Source: Euonymus europaeus (taxonomy: Eukaryota; Streptophyta; Magnoliopsida; Celastrales; Celastraceae). From it: a stretch of DNA of 64,000 nucleotides. The DNA is taken from positions 25,175,001 through 25,239,000 of the forward strand of contig OY756966.1 in NCBI GenBank assembly GCA_963580455.1. Reading direction: 5' to 3'. This document shows positions 11,041 to 24,560 of this stretch, piece by piece. Position 1 is the first letter of the stretch; the number at the start of each line of letters is the position of its first letter. The notes beneath the pieces were generated by a model. The model was not told where the DNA came from and did not search any database. It saw nothing but the letters and a program-made list of their open reading frames with translations. A program made the translations under genes and the position numbers.

Positions 11041-13980
11041 CAGGATTGTAGAGCTCGAAAAGTAGTGTGAAATCAAGCTTAAAATCACCGAATTCAGAAC
11101 TCGGAGTCAACGGATATTCATAAAACCGTTTACGTAAAGAAACCACATTTCGCGGCTAACTAGGTGAAACGAGACCTACTGGCCACGAGTTCTGAAATCA
11201 AAATCCGAAATTCCAGGATTGTAGAGCTCGAAAATTAGTCTGAAATCAAGCTAAAAATCACCGAATTCAGAACTCGGAGTCAACGGATATTCATAAAACC
11301 GTTTACGTAAAGAAACCATATTTCGCGACAAACTAGGTGAAACGAGACCTACTAGCCACGAGTTCTGAAATCAAAATCCGAAACGCTAGGATTGTAGAGC
11401 TCGAAAAGTAGTGTGAAATCAAGCTAAAAATCACCGAATTCAGAACTCGGAGTCAACGGATATTCATAAAACCGTTTACGTAAAGAAATCACATTTCGCG
11501 GCTAACTAGGTGAAACGAGACCTACTAGCCACGAGTTCTGAAATCAAAATCCAAAATGCTAGGATAGTAGAGCTCGAAAAGTAGTGTGAAATCAAGCTTA
11601 AAATCACCGAATTCAGAACTCGGAGTCAACGGATATTCATAAAACCGTTTACGTAAAGAAACCACATTTCGCGGCTAACTAGGTGAAGCGAGACCTACTG
11701 GCCACGAGTTCTGAAATCAAAATCCGAAATGCCAGGATTGTAGAGCTCGAAAAGTAGTGTGAAATCAAGCTAAAAATCACCGAATTCAGAACTCGGAGTC
11801 AACGGATATTCGTAAAACCGTTTACGTAAAGAAACCACATTTCGTTGCTAACTAGGTGAAACGAGACCTTTTATCCACGAGTTCTGAAATCAAAATCCGA
11901 AATGCTAGGATTGTAGAGCTCGAAAAGTAGTGTGAAATCAAGCTAAAAATCACCGAATTCAGAACTCGGAGTCAACGGATAATCATAAAACCGTTTACGT
12001 AAAGAAACCACATTTCGCGACAAACTAGGTGAATCGAGACCTACTAGCCACGAGTTCTGAAATCAAAATCCGAAACGCTAGGATTGTAGAGCTCGAAAAG
12101 TAGTGTGAAATCAAGCTAAAAATCACCGAATTCAGAACTCGGAGTCAACGGATATTCATAAAACCGTTTACGTAAAGAAACCACATTTCGCGACAAACTA
12201 GGTGAAACGAGACCTACTAGCCACTAGTTCTGAAATCAAAATCCGAAACGCTAGGATTGTAGAGCTCGAAAAGTAGTGTGAAATCAAGCTAAAAATCACC
12301 GAATTCAGAACTCGGAGTCAACGGATATTCATAAAACCGTTTACGTAAAGAAATCACATTTCGCGGCTAACTAGGTGAAACGAGACCTACTAGCCACGAG
12401 TTCTGAAATCAAAATCCGAAACGCTAGGATTGTAGAGCTCGAAAAGTAGTGTGAAATCAAGCTAAAAATCACCGAATTCAGAACTCGGAGTCAACGGATA
12501 TTCATAAAACCGTTTACGTAAAGAAACCACATTTCGCGACAAACTAGGTGAAACGAGACCTACTAGCCACGAGTTCTGAAATCAAAATCCGAAACGCTAG
12601 GATTGTAGAGCTCGAAAAGTAGTGTGAAATCAAGCTAAAAATCACCGAATTCAGAACTCGGAGTCAACGGATATTCATAAAACCGTTTACGTAAAGAAAT
12701 CACATTTCGCGGCTAACTAGGTGAAACGAGACCTACTAGCCACGAGTTCTGAAATCAAAATCCAAAATGCTAGGATAGTAGAGCTCGAAAAGTAGTGTGA
12801 AATCAAGCTTAAAATCACCGAATTCAGAACTCGGAGTCAACGGATATTCATAAAACCGTTTACGTAAAGAAATCACATTTCGCGGCTAACTAGGTGAAAC
12901 GAGACCTACTAGCCACGAGTTCTGAAATCAAAATCCAAAATGCTAGGATAGTAGAGCTCGAAAAGTAGTGTGAAATCAAGCTTAAAATCACCGAATTCAG
13001 AACTCGGAGTCAACGGATATTCATAAAACCGTTTACGTAAAGAAACCACATTTCGCGGCTAACTAGGTGAAGCGAGACCTACTGGCCACGAGTTCTGAAA
13101 TCAAAATCCGAAATGCCAGGATTGTAGAGCTCGAAAAGTAGTGTGAAATCAAGCTAAAAATCACCGAATTCAGAACTCGGAGTCAACGGATATTCGTAAA
13201 ACCGTTTACGTAAAGAAACCACATTTCGTTGCTAACTAGGTGAAACGAGACCTTTTATCCACGAGTTCTGAAATCAAAATCCGAAATGCTAGGATTGTAG
13301 AGCTCGAAAAGTAGTGTGAAATCAAGCTAAAAATCACCGAATTCAGAACTCTGAGCAACGGATATTCATAAAACCGTTTACGTAAAGAAACTACATTTCG
13401 CGGCTAACTAGGTGAAACGAGACCTACTAGCCACGAGTTTCGAAATCAAAATCCGAAACTCCAGGATTGTAGAACTCGAAAAGTAGTGTGAAATCAAGCT
13501 AAAAATCACTGAATTCAGAACTCGGAGTCAACGGATATTCATTAAACCGTTTATGTAAAGAAACCACATTTCGCGGCTAACTAGGTCAAACGAGAACTTC
13601 TATCCACGAGTTCTGAAATCAAAATCTGAAATGCCAGGATTGTAGAGCTCGAAAAGTAGTTTGAAATCAAGCTAAAAATCACCGAATTCAGAACTTAGAG
13701 TCAACCGATATTCATTAAACCGTTTACGTAAAGAAATCACATTTCGCGGCTAATTAGGTGAAACGAGACCTACTAGCCACGAGTTCTGAAATCAAAATAC
13801 GAAACGCCAGGATTGTAGAGCTCGAAAAGTAGTATGAAATCAAGCTAAAAATCACCGAATTCAGAACTCTGAGTCAACGAATATTCATAAAACCGTTTAC
13901 GTAAAGAAACTACATTTCGCGGCTAACTAGGTGAAACGAGATATACTAGCCACGAGTTCTGAAATCAAAATCCGAAACGC
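11041..13980 (+). repeat. 2,940-bp higher-order repeat (17 monomers), copy 1
   Basis: This unit is followed by a copy 2,940 bp downstream (17 x 173 minus 1). Private markers are GAAAATTAGTCTG (11,232 and 14,172), GGTGAAGCGAG (11,683 and 14,623) and CCACTAGTTC (about 12,222 and 15,162). A second GGTGAAGCGAG lies at 13,067. The missing base is in CTGAGCAACG at 13,351. This copy carries an extra monomer relative to the next one: CTAGGATAGTAG appears in two adjacent units near 12,771 and 12,944. Confidence 0.8.
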
Positions 13981-16980
13981 CAGGATTGTAGAGCTCGAAA
14001 AGTAGTGTGAAATCAAGCTTAAAATCACCGAATTCAGAACTCGGAGTCAACGGATATTCATAAAACCGTTTACGTAAAGAAACCACATTTCGCGGCTAAC
14101 TAGGTGAAACGAGACCTACTGGCCACGAGTTCTGAAATCAAAATCCGAAATTCCAGGATTGTAGAGCTCGAAAATTAGTCTGAAATCAAGCTAAAAATCA
14201 CCGAATTCAGAACTCGGAGTCAACGGATATTCATAAAACCGTTTACGTAAAGAAACCATATTTCGCGACAAACTAGGTGAAACGAGACCTACTAGCCACG
14301 AGTTCTGAAATCAAAATCCGAAACGCTAGGATTGTAGAGCTCGAAAAGTAGTGTGAAATCAAGCTAAAAATCACCGAATTCAGAACTCGGAGTCAACGGA
14401 TATTCATAAAACCGTTTACGTAAAGAAATCACATTTCGCGGCTAACTAGGTGAAACGAGACCTACTAGCCACGAGTTCTGAAATCAAAATCCAAAATGCT
14501 AGGATAGTAGAGCTCGAAAAGTAGTGTGAAATCAAGCTTAAAATCACCGAATTCAGAACTCGGAGTCAACGGATATTCATAAAACCGTTTACGTAAAGAA
14601 ACCACATTTCGCGGCTAACTAGGTGAAGCGAGACCTACTGGCCACGAGTTCTGAAATCAAAATCCGAAATGCCAGGATTGTAGAGCTCGAAAAGTAGTGT
14701 GAAATCAAGCTAAAAATCACCGAATTCAGAACTCGGAGTCAACGGATATTCGTAAAACCGTTTACGTAAAGAAACCACATTTCGTTGCTAACTAGGTGAA
14801 ACGAGACCTTTTATCCACGAGTTCTGAAATCAAAATCCGAAATGCTAGGATTGTAGAGCTCGAAAAGTAGTGTGAAATCAAGCTAAAAATCACCGAATTC
14901 AGAACTCGGAGTCAACGGATAATCATAAAACCGTTTACGTAAAGAAACCACATTTCGCGACAAACTAGGTGAATCGAGACCTACTAGCCACGAGTTCTGA
15001 AATCAAAATCCGAAACGCTAGGATTGTAGAGCTCGAAAAGTAGTGTGAAATCAAGCTAAAAATCACCGAATTCAGAACTCGGAGTCAACGGATATTCATA
15101 AAACCGTTTACGTAAAGAAACCACATTTCGCGACAAACTAGGTGAAACGAGACCTACTAGCCACTAGTTCTGAAATCAAAATCCGAAACGCTAGGATTGT
15201 AGAGCTCGAAAAGTAGTGTGAAATCAAGCTAAAAATCACCGAATTCAGAACTCGGAGTCAACGGATATTCATAAAACCGTTTACGTAAAGAAATCACATT
15301 TCGCGGCTAACTAGGTGAAACGAGACCTACTAGCCACGAGTTCTGAAATCAAAATCCAAAATGCTAGGATAGTAGAGCTCGAAAAGTAGTGTGAAATCAA
15401 GCTTAAAATCACCGAATTCAGAACTCGGAGTCAACGGATATTCATAAAACCGTTTACGTAAAGAAACCACATTTCGCGACAAACTAGGTGAAACGAGACC
15501 TACTAGCCACGAGTTCTGAAATCAAAATCCGAAACGCTAGGATTGTAGAGCTCGAAAAGTAGTGTGAAATCAAGCTAAAAATCACCGAATTCAGAACTCG
15601 GAGTCAACGGATATTCATAAAACCGTTTACGTAAAGAAATCACATTTCGCGGCTAACTAGGTGAAACGAGACCTACTAGCCACGAGTTCTGAAATCAAAA
15701 TCCAAAATGCTAGGATAGTAGAGCTCGAAAAGTAGTGTGAAATCAAGCTTAAAATCACCGAATTCAGAACTCGGAGTCAACGGATATTCATAAAACCGTT
15801 TACGTAAAGAAACCACATTTCGCGGCTAACTAGGTGAAGCGAGACCTACTGGCCACGAGTTCTGAAATCAAAATCCGAAATGCCAGGATTGTAGAGCTCG
15901 AAAAGTAGTGTGAAATCAAGCTAAAAATCACCGAATTCAGAACTCGGAGTCAACGGATATTCGTAAAACCGTTTACGTAAAGAAACCACATTTCGTTGCT
16001 AACTAGGTGAAACGAGACCTTTTATCCACGAGTTCTGAAATCAAAATCCGAAATGCTAGGATTGTAGAGCTCGAAAAGTAGTGTGAAATCAAGCTAAAAA
16101 TCACCGAATTCAGAACTCTGAGCAACGGATATTCATAAAACCGTTTACGTAAAGAAACTACATTTCGCGGCTAACTAGGTGAAACGAGACCTACTAGCCA
16201 CGAGTTTCGAAATCAAAATCCGAAACTCCAGGATTGTAGAACTCGAAAAGTAGTGTGAAATCAAGCTAAAAATCACTGAATTCAGAACTCGGAGTCAACG
16301 GATATTCATTAAACCGTTTATGTAAAGAAACCACATTTCGCGGCTAACTAGGTCAAACGAGAACTTCTATCCACGAGTTCTGAAATCAAAATCTGAAATG
16401 CCAGGATTGTAGAGCTCGAAAAGTAGTTTGAAATCAAGCTAAAAATCACCGAATTCAGAACTTAGAGTCAACCGATATTCATTAAACCGTTTACGTAAAG
16501 AAATCACATTTCGCGGCTAATTAGGTGAAACGAGACCTACTAGCCACGAGTTCTGAAATCAAAATACGAAACGCCAGGATTGTAGAGCTCGAAAAGTAGT
16601 ATGAAATCAAGCTAAAAATCACCGAATTCAGAACTCTGAGTCAACGAATATTCATAAAACCGTTTACGTAAAGAAACTACATTTCGCGGCTAACTAGGTG
16701 AAACGAGATATACTAGCCACGAGTTCTGAAATCAAAATCCGAAACGCCAGGATTGTAGAGCTCGAAAAGTTGTGTAAAATCAAGCTAAAAATCACCGAAT
16801 TCAGAACTCTGAGTCAACGGATATTCACAAAACCGTTTACGTAAATAAACCACATTTCGCGGCTAACTAGGTGAAACGAGACCTACTATCCACAAGTTCT
16901 GAAATAAAAATCCAAAATGGCAGGATTGTAGAGCTCGAAAAGTAGTCTGAAATCAAGCCAAAAATCACCAAATTCAGAAC
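13981..16980 (+). repeat. 2.77-2.94-kb higher-order repeat, copy 2
   Basis: Copy 2 contains the same ordered markers as the preceding unit: GGTGAAGCGAG at 14,623 and 15,834 and CTGAGCAACG at 16,118. From CTGAGCAACG onward its spacing to copy 1 is 2,767 bp instead of 2,940 bp, one monomer less. It ends with the group CATTAAACCG, GTATGAAATC, AAGTTGTGTAAAATC and TTCACAAAACC up to about 16,980. There the sequence jumps to an earlier phase (GGATATTCGTAAAACC with TTTCGTTGC). Confidence 0.8.
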
Positions 16981-19740
16981 TCGGAGTCAACGGATATTCG
17001 TAAAACCGTTTACGTAAAGAAACCACATTTCGTTGCTAACTAGGTGAAACGAGACCTTTTATCCACGAGTTCTGAAATCAAAATCCGAAATGCTAGGATT
17101 GTAGAGCTCGAAAAGTAGTGTGAAATCAAGCTAAAAATCACCGAATTCAGAACTCGGAGTCAACGGATATTCATAAAACCGTTTACGTAAAGAAATCACA
17201 TTTCGCGGCTAACTAGGTGAAACGAGACCTACTAGCCACGAGTTCTGAAATCAAAATCCAAAATGCTAGGATAGTAGAGCTCGAAAAGTAGTGTGAAATC
17301 AAGCTTAAAATCACCGAATTCAGAACTCGGAGTCAACGGATATTCATAAAACCGTTTACGTAAAGAAACCACATTTCGCGGCTAACTAGGTGAAGCGAGA
17401 CCTACTGGCCACGAGTTCTGAAATCAAAATCCGAAATGCCAGGATTGTAGAGCTCGAAAAGTAGTGTGAAATCAAGCTAAAAATCACCGAATTCAGAACT
17501 CGGAGTCAACGGATATTCGTAAAACCGTTTACGTAAAGAAACCACATTTCGTTGCTAACTAGGTGAAACGAGACCTTTTATCCACGAGTTCTGAAATCAA
17601 AATCCGAAATGCTAGGATTGTAGAGCTCGAAAAGTAGTGTGAAATCAAGCTAAAAATCACCGAATTCAGAACTCGGAGTCAACGGATATTCATAAAACCG
17701 TTTACGTAAAGAAACCACATTTCGCGACAAACTAGGTGAATCGAGACCTACTAGCCACGAGTTCTGAAATCAAAATCCGAAACGCTAGGATTGTAGAGCT
17801 CGAAAAGTAGTGTGAAATCAAGCTAAAAATCACCGAATTCAGAACTCGGAGTCAACGGATATTCATAAAACCGTTTACGTAAAGAAACCACATTTCGCGA
17901 CAAACTAGGTGAAACGAGACCTACTAGCCACGAGTTCTGAAATCAAAATCCGAAACGCTAGGATTGTAGAGCTCGAAAAGTAGTGTGAAATCAAGCTAAA
18001 AATCACCGAATTCAGAACTCGGAGTCAACGGATATTCATAAAACCGTTTACGTAAAGAAATCACATTTCGCGGCTAACTAGGTGAAACGAGACCTACTAG
18101 CCACGAGTTCTGAAATCAAATTCCAAAATGCTAGGATAGTAGAGCTCGAAAAGTAGTGTGAAATCAAGCTTAAAATCACCGAATTCAGAACTCGGAGTCA
18201 ACGGATATTCATAAAACCGTTTACGTAAAGAAACCACATTTCGCGACAAACTAGGTGAAACGAGACCTACTAGCCACGAGTTCTGAAATCAAAATCCGAA
18301 ACGCTAGGATTGTAGAGCTCGAAAAGTAGTGTGAAATCAAGCTAAAAATGACCGAATTCAGAACTCGGAGTCAACGGATATTCATAAAACCGTTTACGTA
18401 AAGAAATCACATTTCGCGGCTAACTAGGTGAAACGAGACCTACTAGCCACGAGTTCTGAAATCAAAATCCAAAATGCTAGGATAGTAGAGCTCGAAAAGT
18501 AGTGTGAAATCAAGCTTAAAATCACCGAATTCAGAACTCGGAGTCAACGGATATTCATAAAACCGTTTACGTAAAGAAACCACATTTCGCGGCTAACTAG
18601 GTGAAGCGAGACCTACTGGCCACGAGTTCTGAAATCAAAATCCGAAATGCCAGGATTGTAGAGCTCGAAAAGTAGTGTGAAATCAAGCTAAAAATCACCG
18701 AATTCAGAACTCGGAGTCAACGGATATTCGTAAAACCGTTTACGTAAAGAAACCACATTTCGTTGCTAACTAGGTGAAACGAGACCTTTTATCCACGAGT
18801 TCTGAAATCAAAATCCGAAATGCTAGGATTGTAGAGCTCGAAAAGTAGTGTGAAATCAAGCTAAAAATCACCGAATTCAGAACTCTGAGCAACGGATATT
18901 CATAAAACCGTTTACGTAAAGAAACTACATTTCGCGGCTAACTAGGTGAAACGAGACCTACTAGCCACGAGTTTCGAAATCAAAATCCGAAACTCCAGGA
19001 TTGTAGAACTCGAAAAGTAGTGTGAAATCAAGCTAAAAATCACTGAATTCAGAACTCGGAGTCAACGGATATTCATTAAACCGTTTATGTAAAGAAACCA
19101 CATTTCGCGGCTAACTAGGTCAAACGAGAACTTCTATCCACGAGTTCTGAAATCAAAATCTGAAATGCCAGGATTGTAGAGCTCGAAAAGTAGTTTGAAA
19201 TCAAGCTAAAAATCACCGAATTCAGAACTTAGAGTCAACCGATATTCATTAAACCGTTTACGTAAAGAAATCACATTTCGCGGCTAATTAGGTGAAACGA
19301 GACCTACTAGCCACGAGTTCTGAAATCAAAATACGAAACGCCAGGATTGTAGAGCTCGAAAAGTAGTATGAAATCAAGCTAAAAATCACCGAATTCAGAA
19401 CTGTGAGTCAACGAATATTCATAAAACCGTTTACGTAAAGAAACTACATTTCGCGGCTAACTAGGTGAAACGAGATATACTAGCCACGAGTTCTGAAATC
19501 AAAATCCGAAACGCCAGGATTGTAGAGCTCGAAAAGTTGTGTAAAATCAAGCTAAAAATCACCGAATTCAGAACTCTGAGTCAACGGATATTCACAAAAC
19601 CGTTTACGTAAATAAACCACATTTCGCGGCTAACTAGGTGAAACGAGACCTACTATCCACAAGTTCTGAAATAAAAATCCAAAATGGCAGGATTGTAGAG
19701 CTCGAAAAGTAGTCTGAAATCAAGCCAAAAATCACCAAAT
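16981..19740 (+). repeat. 2,767-bp higher-order repeat, copy 3
   Basis: The third copy has GGTGAAGCGAG at 17,390 and 18,601 and CTGAGCAACG at 18,885, each exactly 2,767 bp after its partner in copy 2. The terminal marker group (AAGTTGTGTAAAATC, TTCACAAAACC, ATAAACCACA) recurs at about 19,535-19,620. Small private differences, such as AAATTCCAAAATGC near 18,118 and AAAAATGACCG near 18,346, show a few mutations since duplication. After 19,740 the following monomer has GTTTTCGTAAAG and the domain changes. Confidence 0.8.
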
Positions 19741-20590
19741 TCAGAACTCTGAGTCAACGGATATTCATAAAACCGTTTTCGTAAAGAAACCACATTTCGC
19801 GGCTAACTAGGTGAAACGAGACCTACTATCCACGAGTTCTGAAATCAAAATCCGAAACGGCAGGATTGTAGAGCTCGAAAAGTAGTGTGAAATCAAGCTA
19901 AAAATCACCGAATTCAGAACTCGAAGTCAACGAATATTCATAAAACCGTTTACGTAAAGAAATCACATTTCGCGGCTAATTAGGTGAAACGAGACCTACT
20001 AGCCACGAGTTCTGAAATCAAAATACGAAATGCCAGGATTGTAGAGCTCGAAAAGTAGTGTGAAATCAAGCTAAAAATCACCGAATTCAGAACTCGGAGT
20101 CAACGGATATTCGTAAAACCGTTTACGTAAAGAAACCACATTTCGCGGCTAATTAGGTGAAACGAGACCTACTAGCCACGAGTTCTGAAATCAAAATACG
20201 AAACGCCAGGATTGTAGAGCTCGAAAAGTAGTGTAAAATCAAGCTAAAAATCACCGAATTCAGAACTCTGAGTCAACGGATATTCACAAAACCGTTTACA
20301 TAAATAAACCACATTTCGCGGCTAACTAGGTGAAACGAGACCTAGTATCCACAAGTTCTGAAATCAAAATCCAAAATGGCAGGATTGTAGAGCTCGAAAA
20401 GTAGTCTGAAATCAAGCTAAAAATCACCAAATTCAGAACTCTGAGTCAACGGATATTCATAAAACCGTTTTCGTAAAGAAACCACATTTCGCGGCTAACT
20501 AGGTGAAACGAGACCTACTATCCACGAGTTCTGAAATCAAAATCCGAAACGGCAGGATTGTAGAGCTCGAAAAGTAGTATGAAATCAAGC
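19551..20590 (+). repeat. 4-monomer tandem duplication (692 bp)
   Basis: TTCACAAAACC occurs at 19,591 and 20,283, 692 bp apart (4 x 173). The following units also pair up: TCCACAAGTTC with AAAATGGCAGG, then GTTTTCGTAAAG with GAAACGGCAGG. Small differences, such as TTTACATAAATAAACC near 20,296 and CTAGTATCC near 20,343, date it as not brand new. The type with GTTTTCGTAAAG first appears here and becomes common up to 43 kb. Confidence 0.65.
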
Positions 20591-20779
20591 TAAAAATCAC
20601 CGAATTCAGAACTCGGAGTCAAAGGATATTCGTAAAACCGTTTACGTAAAGAAATCACATTTTGCGGCTAACTAGGTGAAACTAGACCTACCAGCCACGA
20701 GTTTTGAAATCAAAATCCGAAACTCGAGGATTGTAGAACTCGAAAAGTAGTGTGAAATCAAGCTAAAAATCACCGAATT

Positions 20780-22200
20780 CAGAACTCGGAGTCAACGGAT
20801 ATTCATAAAACCGTTTACGTAAAGAAACCACATTTCGTTGCTAACTAGGTGAAACGAGACCTTCTATCCAGGAGTTCTGAAATCAAAATCCGAGATTCCA
20901 GGATTGTAGAGCTCGAAAAGTAGTTTGAAATCAAGCTAAAAATCACCGAATTCAGAACTCGGAGTCAACCGATATTCATAAAACCGTTTACGTAAAGAAA
21001 TCACATTTCGCGGCTAAATAGGTGAAACGATACCTACTAGCCACGAGTTGTGAAATCAAAATCCGAAACGCTAGGATTGTAGAGCTCGAAAAGTAGTGTG
21101 AAATCAAGATAACAATCACCGAATTCAGAACTCTGAGTCAACAAATATTCATAAAACCGTTTACGTAAAGAAACTACATTTCGCGGTTAACTAGGTGAAA
21201 CGAGTCTTTCTATCCACAGTTCTGAAATCAAAATCCGAAATGCCAGGATTGTAGAGCTCGAAAAGTAGTTTGAAATCAAGCTAAAAATCACCGAATTCAG
21301 AACTCGGAGTCAACCGATATTCATAAAACCGTTTACGTAAAGAAATCACATTTCGCGGCTAAATAGGTGAAACGAGACCTACTAGACACGAGTTCTGAAA
21401 TCAAAATCCGAAATGCTAGGATTGTAGAGCTCGAAAAGTAGTGTGAAATCAAGCTAAAAATCACCGAATTCAGAACTCGGAGTCAACGGATATTCATAAA
21501 ACCGTTTACGTAAAGAAACCACATTTCGTTGCTAACTAGGTGAAACGAGACCTTCTATCCAGGAGTTCTGAAATCAAAATCCGAGATTCCAGGATTGTAG
21601 AGCTCGAAAAGTAGTTTGAAATCAAGCTAAAAATCACCGAATTCAGAACTCGGAGTCAACCGATATTCATAAAACCGTTTACGTAAAGAAATCACATTTC
21701 GCGGCTAAATAGGTGAAACGAGACCTACTAGCCACGAGTTGTGAAATCAAAATCCGAAACGCTAGGATTGTAGAGCTCGAAAAGTAGTGTGAAATCAAGC
21801 TAACAATCACCGAATTCAGAACTCTGAGTCAACAAATATTCATAAAACCGTTTACGTAAAGAAACTACATTTCGCGGCTAACTAGGTGAAACGAGTCTTT
21901 CTATCCACAGTTCTGAAATCAAAATCCGAAATGCCAGGATTGTAGAGCTCGAAAAGTAGTTTGAAATCAAGCTAAAAATCACCGAATTCAGAACTCGGAG
22001 TCAACCGATATTCATAAAACCGTTTACGTAAAGAAATCACATTTCGCGGCTAAATAGGTGAAACGAGACCTACTAGACACGAGTTCTGAAATCAAAATCC
22101 GAAATGCTAGGATTGTAGAGCTCGAAGAGTAGTGTGAAATAAAGCTAAAAATCACCGAATTCAGAACTCTGAGTCAACGAATATTCATAAAACCGTTTAC
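20780..22200 (+). repeat. 4-monomer tandem duplication (691 bp)
   Basis: The ordered markers CTATCCAGGAG, CGAGATTCCAGG, GAGTTGTGAAATC, CTAACAATCACC and GAGTCTTTCTATCCACAG occur twice, 691 bp apart (GAGTCTTTC from 21,201 and 21,892). The missing base of 4 x 173 is in CTATCCACAGTTC, which is one base shorter than CTATCCACGAGTTC. The copies differ at a few bases, such as CGGTTAAC near 21,185 and GATACC near 21,030. Confidence 0.75.
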
Positions 22201-24560
22201 GTAAAAAAACTACATTTCGCGGCTAACTAGGTGAAACGAGACGTACTAGCCACGAGTTCAGAAATCAAAATCCGAAATGCTAAGATTGTAGAGCTCGAAA
22301 AGTAGTGTGAAATCAAGCTAAAAATCACTGAATTCAGAACTCTGAGTCAACGAATATTCATAAAACCGTTTACGTAAAGAAACTACATTTCGCGGCTAAC
22401 TAGGTGAAACGAGACATACTAGCGACGAGTTTTGAAATCAAAATCCAAAACGCCAGGATTGTAGAGCTCGAAAAGTAGTGTGAAATCAAGCTTAAAATCA
22501 CCGAATTCAGAACTCGGAGTCAACGGATATCATAAAACCGTTTACGTAAAGAAAGCACATTTCGCGGCTAATTAGGTGAAACGAGACCTACTAGCCACGA
22601 GTTCTGAAATCAAAATACGAAACGCCAGGATTGTAGAGCTCGAAAAGTAGTGTGAAATCAAGCTAAAAATCACCGAATTCAGAACTCTGAGTCAACGAAT
22701 ATTCATAAAACCGTTTACGTAAAGAAACTACATTTCGCGGCTAACTAGGTGAAACGAGATATACTAGCCACGAGTTCTGAAATCAAAATCCGAAATGCCA
22801 GGATTGTAGAGCTCAAAAAGTTGTGTAAAATCAAGCTAAAAATCACCAAATTCAGAACTCTGAGTCAACGGATATTCATAAAACCGTTTACGTAAATAAA
22901 CCACATTTCGCGGCTAACTAGGTGAAACGAGACCTACTATCCACAAGTTCCGAAATCAAAATCCAAAATGGCAGGATTGTAGAGCTCGAAAAGTAGTCTG
23001 AAATCAAGCTAAAAATCACCAAATTCAGAACTCTGAGTCAACGGATATTCATAAAACCGTTTTCGTAAAGAAACCACATTTCGCGGCTAACTAGGTGAAA
23101 CGAGACCTACTATCCACGAGTTCTGAAATCAAAATCCGAAACGACAGGATTGTAGAGCTCGAAAAGTAGTGTGAAATCAAGCTAAAAATCACCGAATTCA
23201 GAACTCGGAGTCAACGGATATTCGTAAAACCGTTTACGTAAAGAAATCACATTTTGCGGCTAACTAGGTGAAACGAGACCTACTAGCCACGAGTTTTGAA
23301 ATCAAAATCCGAAACTCGAGGATTGTAGAACTCGAAAAGTAGTGTGAAATCAAGCTAAAAATCACCGAATTCAGAACTCGGAGTCAACGGATATTCATAA
23401 AACCGTTTACGTAAAGAAACCACATTTCGTTGCTAACTAGGTGAAACGAGACCTTCTATCCACGAGTTCTGAAATCAAAATCCGAGATTCCAGGATTGTA
23501 GAGCTCGAAAAGTAGTTTGAAATCAAGCTAAAAATCACCGAATTCAGAACTCGGAGTCAACCGATATTCATAAAACCGTTTACGTAAAGAAATCACATTT
23601 CGCGGCTAAATAGGTGAAACGAGACCTACTAGCCACGAGTTGTGAAATCAAAATCCGAAACGCTAGGATTGTAGAGCTCGAAAAGTAGTGTGAAATCAAG
23701 CTAACAATCACCGAATTCAGAACTCTGAGTCAACAAATATTCATAAAACCGTTTACGTAAAGAAACTACATTTCGCGGCTAACTAGGTGAAACGAGTCTT
23801 TCTATCCACAGTTCTGAAATCAAAATCCGAAATGCCAGGATTGTAGAGCTCGAAAAGTAGTTTGAAATCAAGCTAAAAATCACCGAATTCAGAACTCGGA
23901 GTCAACCGATATTCATAAAACCGTTTACGTAAAGAAATCACATTTCGCGGCTAAATAGGTGAAACGAGACCTACTAGACACGAGTTCTGAAATCAAAATC
24001 CGAAATGCTAGGATTGTAGAGCTCGAAAAGTAGTGTGAAATCAAGCTAAAAATCACCGAATTCAGAACTCTGAGTCAACGAATATTCATAAAACCGTTTA
24101 CGTAAAAAAACTACATTTCGCGGCTAACTAGGTGAAACGAGACATACTAGCCACGAGTTCAGAAATCAAAATCCGAAAGGCTAGGATTGTAGAGCTCGAA
24201 AAGTAGTGTGAAATCAAGCTAAAAATCACCGAATTCAGAACTCTGAGTCAACGAATATTCATAAAACCGTTTACGTAAAGAAACTACATTTCGCGGCTAA
24301 CTAGGTGAAACGAGACATACTAGCGACGAGTTCTGAAATCAAAATCCAAAACGCCAGGATTGTAGAGCTCTAAAAGTAGTGTGAAATCAAGCTTAAAATC
24401 ACCGAATTCAGAACTCGGAGTCAACGGATATCATTAAACCGTTTACGTAAAGAAAGCACATTTCGCGGCTAATTAGGTGAAACGAGACCTACTAGCCACG
24501 AGTTCTGAAATCAAAATACGAAACGCCAGGATTGTAGAGCTCGAAAAGTAGTGTGAAATC
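21500..24560 (+). repeat. 11-monomer higher-order repeat (1,901 bp)
   Basis: GAGTCTTTC at 21,892 recurs at 23,793, and the one-base-short GGATATCAT unit at 22,531 recurs at 24,432; both spacings are 1,901 bp (11 x 173 minus 2). Between these markers the order CTAGACACGAG, AAAAAAACTAC, CTAGCGACGAG, GCTTAAAATC and GAAAGCACATT is preserved. This is the first place in the window where the GGATATCAT deletion type appears. Confidence 0.7.
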
